NCBI GenBank assembly: GCA_037445815.1
Contig: JBBIJV010000187.1
Coordinates: 1-6,989 of the forward strand
Origin: FEN-1219 sp037445815
Lineage (GTDB): Bacteria; Pseudomonadota; Gammaproteobacteria; Steroidobacterales; Rariloculaceae
DNA: 6,989 bases
Reading direction: 5' to 3'
Shown piece by piece: positions 1 through 5,805 of this stretch (position 1 is the first letter of the stretch; every line of letters starts with the position of its first letter). The notes below the pieces were generated by a model, which ran no database searches, had not been told where the DNA came from, and saw only the letters and a list, made by a program, of their open reading frames with translations. The translations under genes and the position numbers were made by a program.

Positions 1-569
1 AAGTGGTCCATGTGCCCCAACGACCGCGTGATCTCGTTGCCGAGCTGGTGACAGAAGTTACAGCCGCTCTTCAAGTTGAAGATCCAGTGCGCTTGCGTGG
101 CCATCGCCGGCGGAATGCCGTTGCCGCTCTCGCCCGTACCCGGAAACTGATTCTTGGCGGGCGGTTCGAGCAGCGAGAGCCAATAGTTGCCCGGGTACAC
201 CTTTGCGGCTTCCGCGGGCGAGCTCGCGGTCTTGGCCGTCAGGTTCAGCGCCGTGTCGCCGGGGCGGCCCTTCACTTTGTCGGAGTCGGCGAGGCCGTAG
301 CCGCGCACCCAGACGTTGTACGTGGCCGTCGGCAGCTGCGGCAGCACGTAGCGCCCCGCGTCGTCGGTGACGACGATCTTGATGAACGGCGTCTTGAGCT
401 CGTTCGTCTCGGCGATGACCCAGACGCCGGCCTCGGGACCGCGCGAGCTCGTGACCGTGCCGCTGATGAAGCCGTCCGCGGGTCGGCGTGCGGTTTGTGC
501 GTTCGCGGCGCACACCGGTGCCAACGTCAGGACACAGACGGCAACGCGCCCAAGGCTCGAGCTAATCAT
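1..569 (-). CDS. Secreted carboxypeptidase-regulatory-like domain protein with c-type haem motif (C-terminus beyond window)
   Basis: Reading on the minus strand from ATG at 569-567, the frame is open to the window edge, giving 189 complete residues of a longer protein. Residues 1-24 look like a Sec signal peptide ending in a plausible cleavage site (ANA before Q25). Residues about 33-112 resemble a carboxypeptidase-regulatory-like/CnaB-type beta-sandwich, with the usual pattern ISGTVTS near the start and DDAGRYVLPQLPTATYNVWV at 69-88. Residues 170-174 read CNFCH (bases 48-62), a classical covalent haem c attachment motif. The fold assignment is from recall of the family, and the haem role is inferred from the motif. 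The start has a strong purine-rich ribosome site (GAGGTAGGGG, 577-586). It begins 26 bases after the isomerase-like gene stop and is probably co-transcribed with it. Proteins of this architecture often carry further beta-propeller or lyase-like domains, but none can be seen here. The function is unknown; periplasmic or extracellular electron transfer or oxidation is possible. Confidence 0.8.
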   Translation of the reverse strand, partial: MISSSLGRVAVCVLTLAPVCAANAQTARRPADGFISGTVTSSRGPEAGVWVIAETNELKTPFIKIVVTDDAGRYVLPQLPTATYNVWVRGYGLADSDKVKGRPGDTALNLTAKTASSPAEAAKVYPGNYWLSLLEPPAKNQFPGTGESGNGIPPAMATQAHWIFNLKSGCNFCHQLGNEITRSLGHMDH

Positions 570-595
570 GCGTAATCCCCTACCTCGAGAAAAAT

Positions 596-1489
596 CTAGA
601 CGTCCATGATGTCGATGGCCTCGGCGATGCTGCGCAGCGGATCGCGCCCCGGCGTCGGCCGCCACTCGTGGCTCACGTAACCCGTGAACGGCGTGTCGGC
701 GATGACCTCGGCGATGTAGCGATAGTTCATCTCCTGACTGAAATCGATCTCGTTGCGCGTCGGCACGCCGGCCGTGTGGAAGTGCGCGATCCACTGGATC
801 GTGTCGCGGATGTTCTGCGCGATGTCGCCGTCCATGATCTGTAGGTGGTACAAATCGCAGACGAGCTTCACGTTCGGCGAATTCACGCGCTCGCAAACGC
901 CGACGCCCCAAGCCCAGTGGCCGAAGATTTGGTCTTCGCGGCCGAAGCGCGGATCCAAGCGTCGATTGTTCATGTTCTCGATGGCAATCGTCACCCCGCG
1001 ATCCTCGAGATGCCCTTTGACGCGGTTCAAGAACGCGACGGCGTTGTCGGCGCCTTGCTCATAGGGCATGCCGCGGCGTTGACCGCCGATCGTGATGATC
1101 GTCTTCGCGCCTTGGTCCGCGACCGAGTCGATCCAGGCGTTCAGGTCTTTTTCGAGCTGCGCGTGAGCTTCCGGGTGAATGATGCCGTTCTCGAACGTGA
1201 CGGGCCCCGCCCCGGCGAGCAGCGGCTCGAGCCCGTGCTTGCGCAGCGTCGGCCAATCGGCGGGAGGAATCAGGTCGAACCCGTAGCAGCCGAGCCGCGC
1301 CGCTTCGGCGCACATGTCGTCGAACGTGAGCTTGGTGTCGGCGCCGAAGTTCGTGCGCCACAGCCCTTGCTTGATGCGGCCTTTGCGCGCGATGCGCGGC
1401 TGCGCGCCCTGCCCCTGCTGACTCCAAGCCGGCGTCGCGGCTGCGCCGGCCGCGGCCGCGAGCATCGCCAATGCGTCTCTTCTATTCAT
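596..1489 (-). CDS. Exported TIM-barrel protein, hydroxypyruvate isomerase / xylose isomerase-like family
   Basis: A 297-residue protein with an N-terminal export signal: NRRDALAML at 2-10, an alanine-rich core, then PAWSQQ around 20-25. The twin arginine followed by a hydrophobic stretch suggests Tat export, which would suit a folded metal enzyme. The remainder is a sugar-isomerase-type TIM barrel. Likely metal and catalytic residues by family pattern are E171 (in AIENMN), D212 (in CDLYHLQ), H238 (in FHTAGVP) and E275 (in SHEW). These match the divalent-metal site of hydroxypyruvate isomerase-like proteins, which interconvert aldose/ketose or hydroxypyruvate/tartronate semialdehyde. Classical Hyi is about 260 residues and cytoplasmic, so the leader is an addition and the substrate may differ; I therefore give no gene symbol. 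The start at 1489 has AAGGGGGG five bases upstream (1495-1502). It lies 101 bases after the SnoaL-like gene and 26 bases before the haem-motif gene, so an operon is likely. Confidence 0.88.
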   Translation of the reverse strand: MNRRDALAMLAAAAGAAATPAWSQQGQGAQPRIARKGRIKQGLWRTNFGADTKLTFDDMCAEAARLGCYGFDLIPPADWPTLRKHGLEPLLAGAGPVTFENGIIHPEAHAQLEKDLNAWIDSVADQGAKTIITIGGQRRGMPYEQGADNAVAFLNRVKGHLEDRGVTIAIENMNNRRLDPRFGREDQIFGHWAWGVGVCERVNSPNVKLVCDLYHLQIMDGDIAQNIRDTIQWIAHFHTAGVPTRNEIDFSQEMNYRYIAEVIADTPFTGYVSHEWRPTPGRDPLRSIAEAIDIMDV

Positions 1490-1590
1490 GGCAACCCCCC
1501 TTCGAGGCCGTCCATCTTATGCTCGGGGCTTGGGCGGGCAAAGCCGCGTCGCCCGCGGCCCGTTCCGAGCAACAGCCGTACGGCCCGCGT
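1490..1590. other. Spacer between SnoaL-like and isomerase-like genes, with inverted repeats
   Basis: A 101-base gap within a run of minus-strand genes. It contains a perfect 10-base palindrome GCCGTACGGC (1575-1584) and a six-base inverted repeat GCGGGC/GCCCGC (1534-1539 with 1551-1556, 11-base loop). Neither has a T-tract, so neither is a standard intrinsic terminator. They might be an RNA processing or attenuation structure, or an operator, or chance in GC-rich DNA. The ribosome site of the isomerase-like gene lies at its left end (1495-1502). Confidence 0.35.
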
Positions 1591-2145
1591 TCAGCGCTTC
1601 AGCGGGTTCGGTTGACCGGCTATGAAACGGTTCGGGTTACCCTCGTTGTAGATCGTGTGACGCTTGAAGAACCACTCACCGTCGATCTTCACGAACTCGT
1701 CGTCCCAGCTGCCGAAGCTCAACCACTCGATCTTGCGCCGGTCGGCGTTGTTGCCGTAGTTCATCCAGTACGAGACGGCGCGGGCGGTGTCGCCATCGAT
1801 CTCGATGACCTGGTTCGTAATGAGATGCCGCACCGTCGAGGGCCATTCCCGACCGTCCGGAGTCTCGGCCGGGACGAAGTTCAGCTTGCGCAGATCGTAG
1901 GTTCCGCTGGCCATGAACTCCCGAATCGCATCGCGGCCCACGACTTCCCCGCGCGCCCAATCGAGCACGCCGTCTTCGGTGAACACGGCGGCATAGCCGT
2001 CGGGATCGAAAAAGTCCATGGCGAGCACGTACCGGTGCTGCAAGTCGATGATGGCTGCCCGATCGGCTGCTTCGCTATCGGGAGCCGCTACGCGCGCGCA
2101 CGACGCAAGCGACACCACGGCCGTCAACGCAAAAATCTTGTTCAT
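1591..2145 (-). CDS. SnoaL-like / nuclear transport factor 2 fold lipoprotein
   Basis: I place the start at 2145 rather than at the longer in-frame start at 2223. This ATG has a very good ribosome site (GGAGAAGG, 2148-2155) three bases-scale upstream, and it opens directly into a signal peptide. The product is 184 residues. MNKIFALTAVVSLASC ends in a lipobox (L13-A-S-C16), so it is probably a lipoprotein, although the leader is short. Residues about 26-165 form a SnoaL-like domain: DRAAIIDLQHRYVLAMDFFD at 28-47, then AAVFTEDGVLDW at 52-63, and H107/N111 in VRHLITNQ, the H...N pattern common in the SnoaL_4 group. The fold serves dehydratases, isomerases and ketosteroid-like enzymes as well as non-enzymatic proteins, so no reaction can be named. 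It is the first gene of the probable three-gene minus-strand cassette and is divergent from the alpha/beta hydrolase. Confidence 0.87.
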   Translation of the reverse strand: MNKIFALTAVVSLASCARVAAPDSEAADRAAIIDLQHRYVLAMDFFDPDGYAAVFTEDGVLDWARGEVVGRDAIREFMASGTYDLRKLNFVPAETPDGREWPSTVRHLITNQVIEIDGDTARAVSYWMNYGNNADRRKIEWLSFGSWDDEFVKIDGEWFFKRHTIYNEGNPNRFIAGQPNPLKR

Positions 2146-2336
2146 ATCCTTCTCCCCGGAGGCTCGGCGTACGGGAAGCATAAGATGGGGATTCGCTCGA
2201 CTGCCAGTATCGCCTCTTGGCAAAGCGTCGGCGGGCCGTGAAAGGGAGCGAAAACTTCTTTGGGCGGCGCCACTAGCTCCTTGACGCCCCGTGCGCGTAG
2301 AGTGCTCAAAATCGTTTCGTCGTAAGGGGAAAGCTC
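2146..2336. promoter_or_regulatory. Divergent intergenic region carrying the promoters of the SnoaL-like and hydrolase genes
   Basis: These 191 bases separate the starts of two genes read in opposite directions, so both promoters should be here. On the plus strand, TTGACG at 2281-2286 is a close match to a -35 box, but the best -10-like hexamer downstream (CAAAAT, 2307-2312) is 20 bases away, which is longer than ideal. On the minus strand, TATGCT (complement of 2177-2182) is a possible -10 with only weak -35 candidates: CTGGCA, the complement of 2203-2208, at an over-long spacing. Ribosome sites flank both sides: 2148-2155 for the SnoaL-like gene and AAGGGGA (2324-2330), six bases before the hydrolase ATG. 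I saw no convincing operator repeat or riboswitch. The region itself is certain; the individual boxes are tentative. Confidence 0.45.
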
Positions 2337-3239
2337 ATGAAGAATTCGCTCGCTGCTGCTGCGGCAACCGTCGCCATCGCCGGCTCGCTCGCCGCGCAGC
2401 CCCCCGGGATCACGCGCGAGATGATCATGCGCCAGCTGCCGCTCGAGGGCGCGCCGGTCGCCGTCGTGGGTCCCCATGAGACCGTCGTGGAGCCTGCTTT
2501 CGGCTCGGCCGAGCATGCGGTGTACCGGCCCTCGAACCTCGCCGCATTGCCGGCTCGAGAGAAGCTGCCGATTGTCGTCTGGGGGAACGGCGGCTGCGCG
2601 CGCGACAGCGGCGGGTTCGCCGGATTCTTGCGGACGATCGCTTCGTACGGCTATCTCGTCGTCACCACTTCCGCCCCCGACGGCGTCACGGGCCGCGCAA
2701 CGGCCGACGACCTCCGCAGGGGACTCGACTGGGCGTTCGCCGAGGCGCAGCGCAGCGGCTCACCGCTCGCAGGCAAGATCGACACGGACAAGGTGGCCGT
2801 CATGGGCGTCTCGTGCGGCGGCGTGATGACGCTGTCGCTCGCGGGCGACCCGCGCGTGGACACGATCGGCGTGTTCAACTCCGGCGTGTCGGCGCCGAGC
2901 GCCGCGAACGGCATTCCCGGCAATCCCACAACGGAGATTCTGAAGACGATCCACGGTCCCACGCTCTATCTCGACGGCGCCGAGCCCGACTTCATGACCC
3001 CGGTCGCCAAGGCGAACTTCGAAGCCATCGATCACGTGCCGATCTTCTACGGCTCGCGCGACAACGCGGGCCACTCGGCGACGTACTTCCATCCGAACGG
3101 CGGGGAATTCGCGAACGTCACCGTCGCGTGGCTCAACTGGCAATTGAAGGGCGACGAGGCGGCGGCGAAGACGTTCCGCGGCGCGGACTGCACGCTGTGC
3201 ACCAATCCCAATTGGGAGACCGCCAGCAAGGGCTTGTGA
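2337..3239 (+). CDS. Secreted alpha/beta hydrolase
   Basis: A 300-residue protein. It starts at an ATG with AAGGGGA six bases upstream and has a Sec signal peptide at residues 1-20 (a lysine, a long Ala/Val/Ile stretch, SLAA before Q21). The body is an alpha/beta-hydrolase fold. IVVWGNGGC at 79-87 is the strand and oxyanion-hole region. MGVSCGG at 156-162 is the nucleophile elbow with Ser159 (GxSxG). D218 in YLDGAEPDFMTP is the likely acid and H246 in NAGHSATY the likely base. It resembles dienelactone hydrolase-like or cutinase/esterase-like secreted hydrolases, and an ester substrate is plausible but not shown. Cysteines lie at 87, 160, 285 and 288. The last two, in ADCTLC near the C-terminus, may form a disulfide in the periplasm or outside the cell. 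It is divergent from the SnoaL-like gene and convergent with serS, so it is transcribed alone. Confidence 0.88.
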   Translation: MKNSLAAAAATVAIAGSLAAQPPGITREMIMRQLPLEGAPVAVVGPHETVVEPAFGSAEHAVYRPSNLAALPAREKLPIVVWGNGGCARDSGGFAGFLRTIASYGYLVVTTSAPDGVTGRATADDLRRGLDWAFAEAQRSGSPLAGKIDTDKVAVMGVSCGGVMTLSLAGDPRVDTIGVFNSGVSAPSAANGIPGNPTTEILKTIHGPTLYLDGAEPDFMTPVAKANFEAIDHVPIFYGSRDNAGHSATYFHPNGGEFANVTVAWLNWQLKGDEAAAKTFRGADCTLCTNPNWETASKGL

Positions 3240-3274
3240 GCGTCCACGAAGGACGCCGCCGGACGTAACGACGA

Positions 3275-3290
3275 CGCGCGCTCGCGCGCG
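3275..3290. terminator. GC-rich hairpin downstream of the hydrolase, possible terminator
   Basis: A perfect six-base inverted repeat CGCGCG/CGCGCG with a CTCG loop starts 36 bases after the hydrolase stop. It is nested in a wider pairing, GCCGCC at 3255-3260 with GGCGGC at 3296-3301. No U-tract follows on either strand, so it is not a classical Rho-independent terminator. It may stabilise the mRNA end or only reflect base composition. Confidence 0.3.
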
Positions 3291-3372
3291 GCTACGGCGG
3301 CAGCGCTCCGGCGGGGTGCGGAGCTGCGGCACTGTCGGGCGAGTTTCCACTCGAGGCTCGCCGAAGGCTGTC

Positions 3373-3392
3373 TCGCGCGGCCGATCGCGCGA
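3373..3392. terminator. Seven-base-pair hairpin downstream of serS, possible terminator
   Basis: TCGCGCG at 3373-3379 pairs perfectly with CGCGCGA at 3386-3392 around a six-base loop, 23 bases past the serS stop in the direction of serS transcription. There is no T-run after it in that direction. Its position at the end of the ftsK-to-serS block suggests a transcript end or a 3' stabilising structure, but this is inference. Confidence 0.35.
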
Positions 3393-3415
3393 AACCCGCT
3401 CGATCGGTCCGGGCG

Positions 3416-4690
3416 TCAGCGACCGATGCGGTCGACGCCCAGGTACGCGCGCAGCGCCTCGGGGACGACGATGGACCCGTCGGCTTGCTGGTAGTTTTCG
3501 AGCACGGCGACCAGCGTGCGGCCGACGGCGAGACCCGACCCGTTCAGCGTGTGCACGAGCTCCGGCTTGCCGGTTTCGGGATTGCGCCACCGCGCCTGCA
3601 TGCGCCGCGCCTGAAACGCCTCGCAGTTGCTGCACGACGAGATCTCGCGGTACTTGCCCTGGCCCGGCAGCCAGACCTCGAGGTCGTAGGTCTTCGCCGA
3701 ACCGAAGCCCATGTCGCCGCCGCACAATGCGACGACTCGATAGGGCAGGTTCAGCCGCTTCAGAACCGCTTCCGCGTTGCCGACGAGCACTTCGAGCTCG
3801 CGATACGACTCCTCGGGCCGCGCGATGTGCACGAGCTCGACCTTGTCGAACTGGTGCTGGCGAATCATGCCGCGCGTGTCTTGCCCGGCGGCCCCGGCCT
3901 CCGAGCGGAAGCACGGTGTGTGCGCCGTGAAGCGCAGCGGCAGCCGGTCCGCCTCGACGATCGTGTCGCGCACGAGGTTCGTCAGCGAAACCTCGGCGGT
4001 CGGAATCAGGCGCAGCTTATTCTCGCCTTCCAGCGCGAAGAGATCGGCGGCGAACTTCGGCAGCTGACCCGTGCCGAACAAGCTCGCGTCGTTGACGAGG
4101 TACGGCACGTACGCTTCGGTGTAGCCGTGCTCACGCGTGTGCATGTCGAGCATGAGCTGCGCGAGCGCGCGGTGCAGCCGCGCGACGGCGCCCGTCAACA
4201 CGACGAAGCGCGCGCCGGACAGCTTCGCCGCGGCCTCGAAATCGATGAGCCCGAGCTTCTCGCCGAGCGCGACGTGATCGAGCGGCGCGAAGTCGAACTG
4301 CTTCGGTTCGCCGAAACGGCGCAACTCGACGTTGGCCGAGGAGTCGGCGCCGTCCGGGACCGACTCGTGCAGCGTGTTCGGCAACCGCGCGAGGAAATCG
4401 TCGAGCTCGGCCGCGAGCGCAGTGAGCCGCGCTTCGCCGGCCGCCAGCTCCGCGCCGAGCGAGCCCACCTGGCGCTTCAACGCATCGACGTCGCCGCCCT
4501 GCGCGACGGCGCGGCCGATCGCCTTCGAGCGCTCGTTGCGCGTCTTGCGGAGGCCTTCGACGCGCGTCTGGAGCGCCTTGCGCTCGGCCTCGAGCTTGAG
4601 ATACCGCTCGCGGTCGAGCGTAAAGCCGCGCCGCGCGAGATTGGCCGCCACGGCCTCCAGATCCTGGCGGAGAAGCTTGGGATCGAGCAT
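3416..4690 (-). CDS. serS: Seryl-tRNA synthetase
   Basis: Class II synthetase that attaches serine to tRNA-Ser in the cytoplasm; it also charges tRNA-Sec where one exists. The 424 residues are a normal length for bacterial SerRS. Residues about 1-105 form the N-terminal coiled-coil arm that grips the long variable arm of tRNA-Ser (heptad-rich, Lys/Arg/Glu-rich 28-100). The catalytic domain follows: TAE at 231-233 is the serine-binding TxE loop, motif 2 contains FRSEAG at 261-266 with RQHQF at 277-281, and motif 3 is NGSGLAVGRTLVAVLENYQ at 383-401 with the class-defining arginine R391. All expected motifs are intact. The ATG at 4690 lies four bases after the VanZ-like stop and has no recognisable ribosome site, so its translation probably depends on coupling to the upstream gene. 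It is the last gene of the block. Confidence 0.98.
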   Translation of the reverse strand: MLDPKLLRQDLEAVAANLARRGFTLDRERYLKLEAERKALQTRVEGLRKTRNERSKAIGRAVAQGGDVDALKRQVGSLGAELAAGEARLTALAAELDDFLARLPNTLHESVPDGADSSANVELRRFGEPKQFDFAPLDHVALGEKLGLIDFEAAAKLSGARFVVLTGAVARLHRALAQLMLDMHTREHGYTEAYVPYLVNDASLFGTGQLPKFAADLFALEGENKLRLIPTAEVSLTNLVRDTIVEADRLPLRFTAHTPCFRSEAGAAGQDTRGMIRQHQFDKVELVHIARPEESYRELEVLVGNAEAVLKRLNLPYRVVALCGGDMGFGSAKTYDLEVWLPGQGKYREISSCSNCEAFQARRMQARWRNPETGKPELVHTLNGSGLAVGRTLVAVLENYQQADGSIVVPEALRAYLGVDRIGR

Positions 4691-4694
4691 CGCG

Positions 4695-5078
4695 CTAGCT
4701 TAGCAAACGTTGCTCGACGCGCAGGCACCAGCCGCCGATCAGGAGCGCCGACAACGCGAGGCCGATGCCGACGCCGGCGGCATTCATCCCCACGTCGAAC
4801 CAGTCGAACGAGCGCGTCTCCGTGAACATCTGGAGCACGTCGAGGCTCATGCCCAGCGCGAGCAGCACGGCCGCAATCATCGGATAGAGCTCCCGCCGAT
4901 ATAAGCCGGCGAACCATACCATCAAGGTAAAGTAGGCGCCCGCATGCATGAGCTTGTCGCTGAAATCGAGGCCGATGTCGTGGAGAGTCGGGCCGGGAAT
5001 CAGGCTGCCGACGATCACGCCGGCGAGCAGCAACCAGCCGACGGTGGACCAGAGCTTCGGGAAACGGAGCGGCAGCAA
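4695..5078 (-). CDS. VanZ-family small integral membrane protein
   Basis: A 127-residue protein with four predicted membrane helices at about 10-28, 43-60, 66-83 and 98-117. VanZ-like features are SLIP at 25-28, SDKLMHAGAYF at 40-50, SLDVLQMF at 78-85 and FDWFDVGMNAAG at 91-102, where the D-x-x-x-N-x-x-G pattern is typical of the family. VanZ of enterococci gives low-level teicoplanin resistance, but most chromosomal homologues have no known role, so resistance should not be assumed. I chose the TTG at 5078-5076 as start: it leaves one base after the lolA stop, and an in-frame TGA lies nine codons upstream with no ATG or GTG between. A later GTG (residue 21) would cut away most of helix 1. 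GAAGG in the lolA end may act as a ribosome site. It lies between lolA and serS, where rarA is found in many gammaproteobacteria. Confidence 0.85.
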   Translation of the reverse strand: MLPLRFPKLWSTVGWLLLAGVIVGSLIPGPTLHDIGLDFSDKLMHAGAYFTLMVWFAGLYRRELYPMIAAVLLALGMSLDVLQMFTETRSFDWFDVGMNAAGVGIGLALSALLIGGWCLRVEQRLLS

Positions 5079-5079
5079 G

Positions 5080-5805
5080 CTAGAGCTGGCCTTCGCCGCC
5101 GATCACGTGCACGCCCTTCGGCAGGTCGAGCTCGAACACGTCGTCGTCGATGCGCGGGTTGACGACGAGGTTCTCGAGCTCGATACGCGTGACCTGCCCC
5201 AAGCCGTCGACGAGCTCGAGTCGCCGCGGCTCCGTGCCGCTGAACGCGATCGAGATCGAGGCAAAGTCGGAGCCGCCGGTGGGCTCGAGCTTGATCCAGT
5301 CGAGCCCGTCGAGCTCGTGTGTGCCCACGACGTCGAATTCTTCGCGGACGGTGCGATCGCCCGAAAGCAGCATCGCTGGGCTCGTGCCGACCTCGTCGAA
5401 TGGCGTGACCGTGACTTCCTCGAGCTCCACGTCGTGAATCCAGAGCCGGGTGCCGTCCGCCACGACGACGAGCTTCGTCGGGTCGCCGGGCTCGTCGGGA
5501 TTGCGGTACGTCCAACGAAAACGGTTCGGTCGTTGCAGCGACAAGGAGCCCGTGTCGGTCTGGAGCAGCTCCTGGTCCGCGCTCCAGAGCTCCTGCTTGA
5601 AGTCGGCGGTCAGCGAGCGAATGTCGTCGAGGAACGCCTCGAGCCGCGCGACACCTTCGGGGGCTTCCTGCGGCGCGCCGCCGCGGACATCCGCGGCCGA
5701 GCCGTTCGACTGCGCCCGAAGCGCGGGCGCCGCGACAACCGACAAAACGAGCGCGAGACTAGTCGGCAGCCGGAGGCGGCGGCGCCAAGACTTCCCTGAA
5801 CCCAT
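5080..5805 (-). CDS. lolA: Outer-membrane lipoprotein carrier protein LolA
   Basis: Periplasmic chaperone that takes lipoproteins released by the LolCDE transporter and hands them to the outer membrane. I start it at the ATG at 5805, giving 241 residues: this opens a clean signal peptide with a basic stretch (RRRLR at 8-12), a hydrophobic core (about 13-26) and an ALRA cleavage site before Q32. A TTG six codons upstream (5823) is possible but adds nothing to the signal. The mature protein fits LolA: DFKQELW at 68-74, LQRPNRFRWTYRNPDEP at about 90-106 (matching the conserved RPN-F-W...PDE segment), ADGTRLWIHD, then the beta-strand half. There is a short low-complexity linker of about 20 residues after the signal, which makes it a little longer than E. 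coli LolA. The gene overlaps the ftsK end by 47 bases and the start shows only a weak ribosome site, so coupling is likely. Confidence 0.95.
   Translation of the reverse strand: MGSGKSWRRRLRLPTSLALVLSVVAAPALRAQSNGSAADVRGGAPQEAPEGVARLEAFLDDIRSLTADFKQELWSADQELLQTDTGSLSLQRPNRFRWTYRNPDEPGDPTKLVVVADGTRLWIHDVELEEVTVTPFDEVGTSPAMLLSGDRTVREEFDVVGTHELDGLDWIKLEPTGGSDFASISIAFSGTEPRRLELVDGLGQVTRIELENLVVNPRIDDDVFELDLPKGVHVIGGEGQL

Larger units (their letters stand above)
3240..3415. other. Convergent intergenic region between the hydrolase and serS
   Basis: A 176-base gap between the stop codons of two converging genes. It is very GC-rich and holds at least two clear hairpins, listed separately. There is no open frame with coding character of its own and no T-tract that would make a standard intrinsic terminator. 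Termination of both transcripts probably happens here, either at the hairpins or by Rho. Confidence 0.4.

Noticed and set aside
1407..1414. GGGCAGGG on the minus strand, matching the FtsK-orienting KOPS consensus GGGNAGGG
   Set aside because: One match in about 7 kb of GC-rich DNA is no more than expected by chance, and it falls inside a coding region. It gives no usable orientation signal.
2146..2223. Longer N-terminus for the SnoaL-like gene starting at 2223
   Set aside because: The extra 26 residues carry no signal-peptide character, while the ATG at 2145 has a strong ribosome site and leads straight into a lipoprotein signal.
2760..3914. Minus-strand open frame of 384 codons spanning the hydrolase and the serS end
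   Set aside because: It crosses two well-supported genes in the wrong frame and is almost entirely Arg/Ala/Gly-rich, with no domain pattern.
3485..4825. Long plus-strand open frame of 446 codons opposite serS and the VanZ-like gene
   Set aside because: It is antisense to a clear SerRS with all motifs intact. Its composition is dominated by Arg, Glu, Leu and Val, as expected from the reverse of GC-rich codons, and it shows no recognisable domain.
4695..5078. Glycopeptide resistance gene
   Set aside because: VanZ-family membership alone does not indicate resistance. There are no vanA-type ligase, VanX, VanH or regulator genes here, and the surrounding genes are housekeeping.
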